Shown here: positions 39,607 to 47,416 of the stretch, piece after piece
How positions within the stretch are numbered: position 1 is the stretch's first letter
Layout: every line of letters begins with the position of its first letter
Assembly: GCF_003143515.1 (NCBI RefSeq)
Contig: NZ_CP029343.1
Location: forward strand, 3,038,001 to 3,102,000
From: Massilia oculi
Lineage (GTDB): Bacteria > Pseudomonadota > Gammaproteobacteria > Burkholderiales > Burkholderiaceae_D
Direction: 5' to 3'
Length of the DNA: 64,000 nt
Made by a program: the position numbers and the translations under genes
The notes under the pieces: model-generated
Seen by the model: only the letters and a program-made list of their open reading frames with translations
The model's database searches: none
Told to the model about the DNA's origin: nothing

Positions 39607-40530
39607 ATGCCGACTGATCAAGACAAGCCGCATGAGATAGGGTTCAAACCCGGCCTGGGCATCGACGCCGGCGGCACCCAGACGCGCTGGGCGCTGGCCG
39701 GGCCCGGCGGCGCGATCCTGGCCGAGGGCACGGTCGACGGTCTCTCCGCCCTGCAGATGGCCACGCCCCACGGCCGCGAGGCCGTGCGCGCCACCTTCGA
39801 ACGGCTGGCGGCGGCGGTATTGCAGCATGCGCATCCGGTGCGGGTGCAGGCCGGCCTGACCGGCTTCGGCGGCGACGGCGAATTGCTGCAGGGCTGGCTT
39901 GCCGCCTTGCTGGGCGTGGCGCCTGGCGCGGTCACGCTCTGCAACGACATCGAGATCGCCTACCGCGCCAGCTTCGCGCCGGGCGAGGGCTACCTGGTCT
40001 ATGCCGGCACCGGTTCGATCGGGGCCTTCATCGACGAGCACGACGTGTTCCACCGCGCCGGCGGCCGGGGCGTGGTGCTGGACGATGGCGGCGGCGGCTT
40101 CTGGATCGCGCGCGAAGCGCTGCGCCATATCTGGCGCAATGAAGACGAACGTCCCGGCTGCTGGCGGGAGTCGCCGATGGCGCATGCCGTGTTCGAACAC
40201 GTCGGCGGATCGGACTGGGCCGAGTCGCGCCAATTCATCTATCAAAGCGAGCGCGGGACGGTCGGCAAGCTGGCGCTGGCCGTCGCCGCCAGCGCGGAAC
40301 AGGATCCAGCGGCGCGCGCCATCCTGGTCGATGCCGGCCGCGAGCTGGCGCGCCTGGCATCGGCCTTGATCTCGCGCTTCGGCGCCCGCCCGGTGGCCCT
40401 GGCCGGGCGCGCCGCCGAACTGCATCCGCTGATCGCCGACACCATGCGCGCGGCGCTGCCGTCGGATATCGCCTTCACGCGGACCGGCTCGCGCGCCCAC
40501 CATGCTGCCGCGCGCCTGGCGCTGGGTTGA
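39607..40530 (+). CDS. murK: BadF-type N-acetylglucosamine/N-acetylmuramate kinase (MurK-like)
   Basis: 307 residues of the ASKHA fold. The phosphate-1 motif GLGIDAGGTQTRWALAGPGG is at 17-36, the phosphate-2 region at LVYAGTGSIGAF, and a Gly-rich DDGGGGFWIAREAL follows. BadF/BadG-type sugar kinases include human NAGK and clostridial MurK, which phosphorylate GlcNAc and MurNAc. Since murQ is in the same cluster, MurNAc 6-phosphorylation is a sensible assignment. Specificity is inferred. The gene starts 18 nt after the glycosidase. Confidence 0.88.
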   Translation: MPTDQDKPHEIGFKPGLGIDAGGTQTRWALAGPGGAILAEGTVDGLSALQMATPHGREAVRATFERLAAAVLQHAHPVRVQAGLTGFGGDGELLQGWLAALLGVAPGAVTLCNDIEIAYRASFAPGEGYLVYAGTGSIGAFIDEHDVFHRAGGRGVVLDDGGGGFWIAREALRHIWRNEDERPGCWRESPMAHAVFEHVGGSDWAESRQFIYQSERGTVGKLALAVAASAEQDPAARAILVDAGRELARLASALISRFGARPVALAGRAAELHPLIADTMRAALPSDIAFTRTGSRAHHAAARLALG

Positions 40531-40558
40531 ACAACAAGACACCACCAAGGAGAACAAT

Positions 40559-41608
40559 ATGAAATCGATCGCCGCCTTGCTTGCCCTGACCGTACTGGCG
40601 GGCTGCTCCACCGTCCCGCGCTATGACACCACCTATACCGCCAAGGGCCAGTCGAGCCGCGCGCGCTTCCTGGTGCTGCATTACACGGTCGCCAACACGC
40701 CCAGCTCGATCAAGATCCTGACCGAGAAAGAGGTCAGCTCGCACTACCTGCTGACCGACGAGGCGACGCCGAAGATCTATCGCCTGGTCGACGAGAACCG
40801 TGCCGCCTGGCATGCCGGCAACTCGAGCTGGAAGAATTTCACGCAGCTGAACAACAGCTCGATCGGCATCGAGATCGTCAACGCCGGCTGGAAGGACACG
40901 CCGACGGGCCGCGTCTATGCGCCCTTCCCGCAGTCGCAGGTGGACGCCCTGATCCCGCTGGTGAAGGACATCGTCCAGCGCCACGGCATCGCGCCCGAGA
41001 ACGTGCTGGGCCACAGCGACATCGCGCCGCTGCGCAAGCAGGATCCGGGCCCCCAGTTCCCGTGGCAGCGCCTGGCGCAAGAGGGCCTGGTGCTGTGGCC
41101 GGACGCCGCCCGCGTGGCCGCCGTGCGCCCGGCCTTCGACGCCTTGCTGCCCGACGTCGGCTGGTTCCAGCGCAAGCTGGCCATGCACGGCTTCGGCATC
41201 GTACAGAGCGGCGTGTACGACGAACCGACCCGCACCACGCTGGCGGCGTTCCAGATGAAATACCGCCCGCTGGACATCTCCGGCAATCCTGACGCCGAGA
41301 CGGCGGCGCTGCTGGAAGTGCTGACCACGCCGGCCGGCACCCCGCCGCCGCCGATGCCGGTGATCCCGGCCCAGCCGCAGCCATGGCAGGCCGTGCCCGG
41401 CCAGCCGCTTCCGCCGGCTCAGCCTGCGGCGCCTGCGCCTGTACCGACTCCAGCGCCGACTCCAGCGCCGACTCCAGCGCCAACGCTGGTACCGCCATCG
41501 GCGCCGGCCCCGACCCCCGAGCCCTTGCCGGGCGCGCTGGAGAACGTGCCGCCGACCGCACCGGTGCCTGCGCCCGTGCCCGCCACGCCGCCAGTGAACA
41601 CGCCGTGA
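40559..41608 (+). CDS. amiD: N-acetylmuramoyl-L-alanine amidase lipoprotein (AmiD-like)
   Basis: 349 residues. ATG 40559 follows AAGGAG and gives a lipoprotein signal MKSIAALLALTVLAGC (Cys16). The amidase_2 domain has FLVLHYTVANT (zinc His41), SSIGIEIVNAGW, NVLGHSDIAPLRK (second His) and KQDPGPQFPW (zinc Asp). A peptidoglycan-binding-like helical domain follows (GWFQRKLAMHGF), then a Pro/Ala-Thr tail (PAPTPAPTP) encoded by 12-bp DNA repeats. It should cleave muropeptides in the periplasm, attached to the outer membrane. The tail is longer than in E. coli AmiD. Confidence 0.93.
   Translation: MKSIAALLALTVLAGCSTVPRYDTTYTAKGQSSRARFLVLHYTVANTPSSIKILTEKEVSSHYLLTDEATPKIYRLVDENRAAWHAGNSSWKNFTQLNNSSIGIEIVNAGWKDTPTGRVYAPFPQSQVDALIPLVKDIVQRHGIAPENVLGHSDIAPLRKQDPGPQFPWQRLAQEGLVLWPDAARVAAVRPAFDALLPDVGWFQRKLAMHGFGIVQSGVYDEPTRTTLAAFQMKYRPLDISGNPDAETAALLEVLTTPAGTPPPPMPVIPAQPQPWQAVPGQPLPPAQPAAPAPVPTPAPTPAPTPAPTLVPPSAPAPTPEPLPGALENVPPTAPVPAPVPATPPVNTP
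41444..41479. repeat. 12-bp coding repeat, three units
   Basis: Three exact copies of CCGACTCCAGCG within the amidase gene encode the PTPA repeats of its C-terminal tail. It is in frame, so length variation would only change the linker. Confidence 0.9.
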
Positions 41609-41617
41609 CCATCGCCG

Positions 41618-41636
41618 TACAGCAATTTTCGCTGTA
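41618..41636. promoter_or_regulatory. dyad upstream of lysR, possible LysR box
   Basis: TACAGC-N7-GCTGTA is a perfect 6-bp inverted repeat and contains the T-N11-A core common to LysR-family sites. It lies 60 bp before the lysR ATG, a normal place for autoregulation. Confidence 0.5.
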
Positions 41637-41646
41637 TCCTTCGCCC

Positions 41647-41680
41647 ATCCACCCCGTGTGTATGCAGGGTGGGTTTTCTT
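41647..41680 (+). terminator. terminator-like hairpin between amiD and lysR
   Basis: CCACCC (41649-41654) pairs with GGGTGG (41667-41672), extended by a wobble and an A-T pair, and is followed by GTTTTCTTCT. It would end the murQ-to-amiD transcript. It also lies 15 nt before the lysR start, so a lysR transcript begun upstream must pass through it. Confidence 0.6.
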
Positions 41681-41695
41681 CTGAAGGGTGAAGCA

Positions 41696-42595
41696 ATGCG
41701 TCTGCGTCATATCGAGGTGTTCCACGCCATCATGCAAGTCGGCACTATCAGCGGCGCCGCCCAGGTGCTGCATATTTCCCAGCCGGCGGTGACCAAGGTG
41801 CTGCAGCACGCCGAGCTGCAGCTGGGCATGCCGCTGTTCGAGCGCGTGCGCGGCAAGCTGTATCCGAAGCCGGAAGCGCACCGCCTGTTCGCCGAAACCG
41901 AGAAATTGAACCGCGACCTGCAGGGCATCCGCCGCCTGGCCGCCAGCCTCAAGGGCCGCGCGGTCGAGACCGTGCGCCTGGTGTCGACGCCCACCATCGC
42001 GGTCAGCGTACTGCCGGTCGGAATGACGGCATGGCGCCGCGATTTCCCCGAAACCCGTTGCGAACTTGCAACGCATCACACGAGCGAGATTGTCAATGCG
42101 CTGCGCCTGGGCGAAGCCGACCTTGCGCTGTCGCTGCAGGATCCGCGCCATCCCGGCATCGTGGCCGAGCCGATCGCCCATGGCCTGCTGACGGTGGTGG
42201 CGCCCGCCGGCACCTGGACCGACGACGAATGCAAGAAGCCGATCTCGGCCGAAGACCTGAGTGGCGAACTGATCGGCCTGGCCGACCGCGATCCGCTGGG
42301 CGAGATGGTCATTGCCGCCTGCGAGGCGCAGGACGTGCAGCCGGTGTTCCGCACCGTGGTGCAGACCTACCAGATCGCGCGCTCGCTGGTCGAAGCCGGC
42401 GCCGGCACGGCGATCCTCGATCCGTTCACCGCCGCCTCGGCCGCGCCCAACAAGGTGCAGTGCCGCCAGTGGTCGCCGTCGATCCCGGTGCACCTGTTCC
42501 TGCTCACCGCCAGCCATTCGCCCCTGTCGCATGGGGCGCGCGAGCTGGCCAACTGTATCGGCGCGACCGCGCGCGCCTGCCTTGAAGACAGCTAA
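41696..42595 (+). CDS. LysR-family transcriptional regulator
   Basis: 299 residues from ATG 41696 (MRLRHIEVFHAIMQVG); a longer start at 41669 would lie in the terminator-like stem. The N-terminal winged HTH reads TISGAAQVLHISQPAVTKVLQHAELQLGMPLFER. The ligand-binding domain follows, from about residue 90. The target is unknown. Its stop abuts the start of the D-Ala-D-Ala dipeptidase gene (TAA then ATG), so it may regulate that dipeptidase or other cell-wall genes around it. Confidence 0.93.
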   Translation: MRLRHIEVFHAIMQVGTISGAAQVLHISQPAVTKVLQHAELQLGMPLFERVRGKLYPKPEAHRLFAETEKLNRDLQGIRRLAASLKGRAVETVRLVSTPTIAVSVLPVGMTAWRRDFPETRCELATHHTSEIVNALRLGEADLALSLQDPRHPGIVAEPIAHGLLTVVAPAGTWTDDECKKPISAEDLSGELIGLADRDPLGEMVIAACEAQDVQPVFRTVVQTYQIARSLVEAGAGTAILDPFTAASAAPNKVQCRQWSPSIPVHLFLLTASHSPLSHGARELANCIGATARACLEDS

Positions 42596-43207
42596 ATGAA
42601 CCATACCCTCGCCAGCGAGGACATCGCCAGCAGCCCGGAATTCCGCCACCTGGACAGCATCGCCGGCATCGACGTCGACCTGCGCTACGCCACCGCCAAC
42701 AATTTCGTCGGGCGCGACCTGTATTCACCCTACGATTGCGCCTGGCTGCACGTCGAGGCCGCGGCCGCGCTGGAGCGCGCCGTGGCCTGGCTGGCCGTGC
42801 ACGCGCCCGGCCTGCGGCCGCTGGTGCTGGACGCCCTGCGTCCGCAGCGCGTCCAGCAGCAGTTGTGGGATGCGCTCGAGGGCACCGACCTGCGCCTGTA
42901 CCTCGCCGACCCGGCGCGCGGCTCGATCCACTCCTATGGCATGGCGCTCGACCTCACGCTGCGCGATGCCGAAGGCGCCGAGCTGGACATGGGCACCGGC
43001 TTCGACGACATGACGGAGCTGTCGCATCCGGCGCTGGAGGAAGGTTTTCTAGTGGCCGGCCAGCTCACCGAGCATCAGCTGGCCAACCGGCGCCTGCTGC
43101 GTGAGGCGATGCTGCAGGCCGGCTTCCTGGGCATCAGGACCGAGTGGTGGCATTTCGATTGCGGCGACCGCGATCTGGTGCGCGCCACCTTCCGCCGCGT
43201 GTTGTAG
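42596..43207 (+). CDS. ddpX: D-alanyl-D-alanine dipeptidase (VanX/DdpX family)
   Basis: 203 residues, peptidase family M15D. The zinc ligands are in SIHSYGMALDLT (His and Asp) and EWWHFD (His with the preceding catalytic Glu). The start VDLRYATANNFVGRDLY is characteristic of the family. It splits the D-Ala-D-Ala dipeptide. No VanA/VanH genes are present, so this is a catabolic DdpX-type enzyme and not a resistance cassette. It supplies D-Ala that DadA could oxidise. It is translationally adjacent to lysR and meets the diguanylate cyclase gene tail to tail with no gap. Confidence 0.94.
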   Translation: MNHTLASEDIASSPEFRHLDSIAGIDVDLRYATANNFVGRDLYSPYDCAWLHVEAAAALERAVAWLAVHAPGLRPLVLDALRPQRVQQQLWDALEGTDLRLYLADPARGSIHSYGMALDLTLRDAEGAELDMGTGFDDMTELSHPALEEGFLVAGQLTEHQLANRRLLREAMLQAGFLGIRTEWWHFDCGDRDLVRATFRRVL

Positions 43208-44344
43208 CTACGCCGCCAGCTCGGCCGACTCGACCCGGTTGCGGCCGTTGCGCTTGGCCGCATACAGCTGCTTGTCGGCCGCCACGATCAGGTCGGGCAG
43301 CGTGACGCGCAGGTCGCCGCCGGAGAAATCGAAGGCGGCCACGCCGAAGCTGGCGCTGGTCGGCACCGGTTCGCCGTCGACCGTGAAGGTGAGGGCGGCA
43401 AAGGCGTCGCGCAGGCGGTGGGCCAGGCCGGCCGCCCCCGCCAGCGTGGTCACGGGCAGGATCAGCAGGAATTCCTCGCCGCCGTAGCGCACCACCGCAT
43501 CGACGCCCTGGCGCGTCATCCCCTGCAGCAGGGTGGCGAAGTTCTGGATCACGTGGTCGCCCTGGTGGTGGCCGAAGGTGTCGTTGATGTGCTTGAAGTG
43601 GTCGATATCGCACAGCACGACCGAGACCGGATGGCCGAAGCGCCGCGCCCGCGCCAGCTCGGTGCCCAGCAGGTGGTCGTTCAGGTAATGGCGGTTGTAG
43701 CAGCCGGTGAGCTGGTCGCGCTCGGCCAGGCGCTTCAATTGCGTCTGCAGCCGGAATTCCTCGCGCGCCACCCGGTTGAAGCGGCGCGCCGCCAGGATGC
43801 CGAAGGTATTGATCATCGCCAGCAGCATGCCCATGGTGAGCAGGTCGGCCGCAGGGCGGGGCGGCAGCAGGTAGTGCACCAGCGCCAGGAAGACGATCAC
43901 GCCGCCGCTCGCGATCGCGCTGGCATAGGCCAGCCGGTTCGGGATGTACAGGTAGATCACGACCTGGATCACCACCATCGACAGCGCGTGCCAGTGCACC
44001 TCGTTCGGACGCGCCAGCGCGACCACCATGAAGCAGCCCAGCGACAGGATTTCTGCGCTCGATGCGGCCAGCCGCGTGCCGCGGATCGACAGCGGCCGGC
44101 GATAGGCGAGCCAGGCACCGATGCCGCCGATGAGCGCGACGCCCAGCCGCGCAGGCAGGGTTTCACGCAGCGCGGCGCCCAGTCCCAGCGCCGCGATATC
44201 GGTCAGGAAGAACAGCTGGAAGAAGATGACGCAGAACAGCAGCGTGAAGCCGAGCAGCGAGCGCGTGCGCGATAACTGGCTGTGGAGGAATTCGGTCTCG
44301 TCCGCGGCGCGCGCGAATTCTCCGCTCAGGGGATGGAATTTCAT
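43208..44344 (-). CDS. membrane diguanylate cyclase
   Basis: 378 residues. About six membrane helices (about 30-185) form the sensor part, followed by a short coiled coil and a GGDEF domain. The active site is intact: RYGGEEF with GGEEF at 288-292, and DIDHFKHINDTFGHHQGD. The product-inhibition I-site (RxxD five residues upstream) is not canonical: Asp282 is present, but residue 279 is Gln, with Arg shifted to 278. It makes cyclic-di-GMP from GTP. It is convergent with ddpX and may sense an envelope signal. Confidence 0.93.
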   Translation of the reverse strand: MKFHPLSGEFARAADETEFLHSQLSRTRSLLGFTLLFCVIFFQLFFLTDIAALGLGAALRETLPARLGVALIGGIGAWLAYRRPLSIRGTRLAASSAEILSLGCFMVVALARPNEVHWHALSMVVIQVVIYLYIPNRLAYASAIASGGVIVFLALVHYLLPPRPAADLLTMGMLLAMINTFGILAARRFNRVAREEFRLQTQLKRLAERDQLTGCYNRHYLNDHLLGTELARARRFGHPVSVVLCDIDHFKHINDTFGHHQGDHVIQNFATLLQGMTRQGVDAVVRYGGEEFLLILPVTTLAGAAGLAHRLRDAFAALTFTVDGEPVPTSASFGVAAFDFSGGDLRVTLPDLIVAADKQLYAAKRNGRNRVESAELAA

Positions 44345-44523
44345 GGATGATCAGGACGGCCAAACGTGAAGGTCGGCATCGCGTCCTGCGGAGGCGGAAA
44401 CCGGTGGCGCGAGACACGCGCCAGCCCGCTATTGTGTCAGCTTTTGCTATCGAAAACTAAGAAATTATAGTAATTCGACATTAAACTTGTGTCCAAAGCA
44501 ATGTTTAGCTGTACATTCCCGGT

Positions 44524-45993
44524 TCAGGGCGTAGCGGGAAGCGGCGCGCCCGAGCGCGCCACCCAGTCCACCAGCGTGTCGAGCACGGCGCGCCCGCGGC
44601 CGTTGCCGCTTTGCTCGCTATTGATCATCGCCACGAACACGCACGGGACGCCGTTCGCGTCCGGCACGTAGCCGGCCAGCGCCGTGACGTTGCGCAGGGA
44701 GCCGGTCTTGAGGCGCGCGCGACCGGCGGCGGGGCTGTCCTGCAGGCGGCGGCGCATGGTGCCGTCGACCGCGCCGATCGGGATGCTGGACTGGAATTCC
44801 GGCGCCCAGGGGCTGCGCAGCCCGGCCTGCAGCAGGTGGGCCATCTGCTGCGCGCTGATGCGCTCGATGCGCGACAGGCCCGAGCCGTTGTCGATCACGA
44901 AGCCGGTGTCGTCGATCTGCTTCTCGCGCAGCCAGCCGCGCACGGCGGCGTCGGCGCGGGCGAAGGTCGACTCCTCGGTGGCGGGCAGCGCCAGGCTGCC
45001 CGCCACCGGGTCGGCCTGCAGGCTGCCCAGGCTCAGGAACAAGGTGCGCGCCAGTGCGTTGTCCGATGGTTTGTTGGTGTCGCGGACCAGTTCCGGCAGC
45101 TGGCGCGATGCATGGGCCGCGAGCAGACGGGCTTCTGGCGGTGTGGCGCCGGTGATGGTGCGGCCGCTCAGCACGCCTCCCTGGTCGCTCCAGGCCTGGC
45201 GCACCAGGCGGCCGACGTAATCGTCGCGGTCGAGCACATTGACGCCGTAGCTGCGGTTGCAGTTCTTCGGAAAAGTGCCGCGCAAGACCACCTTGATGCG
45301 GCCATCGGCCTGGCGCCGCGCCTCGGGCAACTGCCAGCCGGCTTCCCACCGGGCGCAATCGGCATCGACCAGCGTCATCTCGGACGTCACCGAGACCCGC
45401 TCCAGCTCCGGATGCATGCGCAGCTGCAGGCGCGAGGCGGTGGAACGCATGTCGAGCTGCAGCATGTTCTTGTTGACCAGCAGGGCGTCGGGGATCACGT
45501 TGTAATACGCTTCCGGCGACTCGTCGAAGGGCGGCAGGCCGAGGTCCGTGCGCGCCGGCTGGAACAGGCCGCGATCCAGCACCAGGTCGCCCTCGATGCG
45601 CTCGATGCCGTCGTAGCGCAGCGCGCGCAGCATGTCGGCGATGTGCTCGCCCGAGAGATCGGCATCGGCGCCGCCTTTCAGGTACAGGCTCCCGCGCAGC
45701 ACGCCGTCCTCGACCTGGCCCGTGGTGCGCAGCTCGGTGCGGCCGCGAAAGGCCGGCCCCAGGCGTTCCAGGCCGACCAGGGTCGTCACCAGCTTCATGG
45801 TCGATGCCGGCTGCATCGGCAGGCCGGCCCGGTGTTCCAGCACGGCGGCGTCGCCACGCAGCACCAGCACCCCGATCTCGTCCTGCCCGATGCCGTTCTG
45901 CCGCAGCGCCTGGGCCACCGGCTGCGGCAGCTGGGCGTGGGCGAACGAGATGCAGGTGCAGAAGGCGAGGGCGAGGGCGGAGCGTTTGAGCAT
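44524..45993 (-). CDS. dacB: D-alanyl-D-alanine carboxypeptidase/endopeptidase (PBP4, DacB)
   Basis: 489 residues, peptidase family S13. The signal peptide is MLKRSALALAFCTCISFAHA. The three penicillin-binding motifs are STMK (Ser64-Lys67), SDN (KPSDNALAR) and KTG (RLKTGSLRN), with the large S13 insert between the first two. It trims or opens cross-links in periplasmic peptidoglycan, releasing D-Ala. It lies 20 nt downstream of the SpmAB-like gene on the same strand. A longer in-frame ORF crossing that gene is an artefact. Confidence 0.96.
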   Translation of the reverse strand: MLKRSALALAFCTCISFAHAQLPQPVAQALRQNGIGQDEIGVLVLRGDAAVLEHRAGLPMQPASTMKLVTTLVGLERLGPAFRGRTELRTTGQVEDGVLRGSLYLKGGADADLSGEHIADMLRALRYDGIERIEGDLVLDRGLFQPARTDLGLPPFDESPEAYYNVIPDALLVNKNMLQLDMRSTASRLQLRMHPELERVSVTSEMTLVDADCARWEAGWQLPEARRQADGRIKVVLRGTFPKNCNRSYGVNVLDRDDYVGRLVRQAWSDQGGVLSGRTITGATPPEARLLAAHASRQLPELVRDTNKPSDNALARTLFLSLGSLQADPVAGSLALPATEESTFARADAAVRGWLREKQIDDTGFVIDNGSGLSRIERISAQQMAHLLQAGLRSPWAPEFQSSIPIGAVDGTMRRRLQDSPAAGRARLKTGSLRNVTALAGYVPDANGVPCVFVAMINSEQSGNGRGRAVLDTLVDWVARSGAPLPATP

Positions 45994-46013
45994 GCTGTTC
46001 CTTGAGTGAAGCA

Positions 46014-47252
46014 CTAAGCGAAGAAGAGATAGGCGACGAAGATGGCGCCGATGACGCCGGCGAGGTCGGCCAGCAGGCCGTAGCCGATCGCGTAGCGCGT
46101 CTTGCGGATGCCGACCGAGCCGAAATACAGGGCGACGATATAGAAGGTGGTGTCGGCGGCGCCCTGCAGGATGCTGGCCAGGCGGCCGACGAAGGAATCG
46201 ACGCCATAGGTGGTCATGGCATCGATCATCATGGCGCGCGAGCCGCTGCCGGACAGCGGCTTCATGAGGGCGGTCGGCAGGGCGCCGACGAAATCGGTCG
46301 GCAGGCCGAGCGCGGCGAAGATCCAGGCGAAGCCGCTGACGATCAGGCCCAGGATGCCCGAATTGCGCACCACGCTGATGGCCACCAGCATGCCGACCAG
46401 GTAGGGGATGATCTTGAGCGAGGTCTCGATGCCGCCCTTGGCGCCTTCGATGAAGGCGTCGAACACATTCACTCTCTTGAGCAGGGCGCCGGTCATGAAG
46501 ACGGCGATTACCGAGAACAGGATCAGGTTGGCTGCGACGACCGAGAACAACTCGATCTGCGACTTGTCCATGAACTGGGTGATCGCCAGCACCAGGCCCC
46601 CGATCAGCGCGGTGCCGCCGCCGATCCAGCCGAACACCACCGGATCGAGCAGGTTGATCCGCTGGCGCAGGCTGACGGCGATGATGCCGGTCATGGTCGA
46701 GCAGTAGGTGGCGATCAGGGTCGGGATGAAGATGTCGGCCGGGTTGGCCGCGCCCAGGATCGCGCGCTGGGCCATGATGGCCAGCGGGATGATGGTCAGG
46801 CCCGAGGTCTGGATCACCAGGAACATGATCTGGGCGTCGCTGGCCTCGTCCTTTTTCGGATTGAGCGATTGCAGGCTTTCCATCGCCTTCAGGCCGAAGG
46901 GCGTGGCGGCATTGTCCAGGCCCAGCATATTGGCCGAGAAATTCATCACCATATGGCCGTTGGCCGGATGGTCCTTCGGCACGCCGGGGAAGATGCGCGA
47001 GAAGAAGGGGGCGATGACGCGCGCGAAGGCATTGATCGCCCCGGCTTTCTCGCCCACGTTCATGATCCCGAGCCAGAGCGTCATCACGCCGGCCAGCGGC
47101 AGGGCGATGTCCATCACCGCCATCTTGGCCGAGGAGAAGGTGCCGTCGATGATGCGCTTGAAGACCTCGGTATCGCCGAGGAAGATCCATTGTCCCAGTG
47201 CCGCGATAAAGCCCACGAGGAAGAAGCCTGTCCAGATGTAATTGAGTGCCAT
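46014..47252 (-). CDS. SpmA/SpmB-like (nucleoside-recognition/Gate domain) membrane protein
   Basis: 412 residues from ATG 47252 (MALNYIWTGFFLVGF); the 19-codon extension has no ribosome site. The length equals SpmA plus SpmB of Bacillus in one chain. Each half has the Gate-domain pattern: NFSANMLGLDNAATPFGLKAM with NP and D residues in the first half, and GSGSRAMMIDAMTTYGVDSFVGRLASILQGA in the second. Bacillus SpmA/B affect spore-core dehydration; in non-sporeformers the substrate is unknown. Its pairing with dacB also occurs in Bacillus, where spmA-spmB follow dacB, a hint of a shared cell-wall role. Confidence 0.88.
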   Translation of the reverse strand: MALNYIWTGFFLVGFIAALGQWIFLGDTEVFKRIIDGTFSSAKMAVMDIALPLAGVMTLWLGIMNVGEKAGAINAFARVIAPFFSRIFPGVPKDHPANGHMVMNFSANMLGLDNAATPFGLKAMESLQSLNPKKDEASDAQIMFLVIQTSGLTIIPLAIMAQRAILGAANPADIFIPTLIATYCSTMTGIIAVSLRQRINLLDPVVFGWIGGGTALIGGLVLAITQFMDKSQIELFSVVAANLILFSVIAVFMTGALLKRVNVFDAFIEGAKGGIETSLKIIPYLVGMLVAISVVRNSGILGLIVSGFAWIFAALGLPTDFVGALPTALMKPLSGSGSRAMMIDAMTTYGVDSFVGRLASILQGAADTTFYIVALYFGSVGIRKTRYAIGYGLLADLAGVIGAIFVAYLFFA

Positions 47253-47416
47253 GTGATGAATCGCTGCCGGGTATCGCACGATTGTGCAGTGGACAGAGGC
47301 TGAGGGCAAGCCGCGTGGATGAAAGAATGCAGCCGCGCCATGTTCAAAAGTTATGAGCGTTGCCTCGGGATGGGCGCCGGCCTATGATACGCAACGCCCA
47401 ACAGGACTTGCTTGTC

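Noticed and set aside
41444..41479. 12-bp repeat as a possible CRISPR or satellite
   Set aside because: Three contiguous in-frame units encoding a Pro-Thr-Pro-Ala linker of the amidase, with no spacers.
42596..43207. VanX-like gene as part of a vancomycin-resistance cassette
   Set aside because: No VanA-type ligase or VanH dehydrogenase is near. The recycling context and a Gram-negative host favour a catabolic DdpX.
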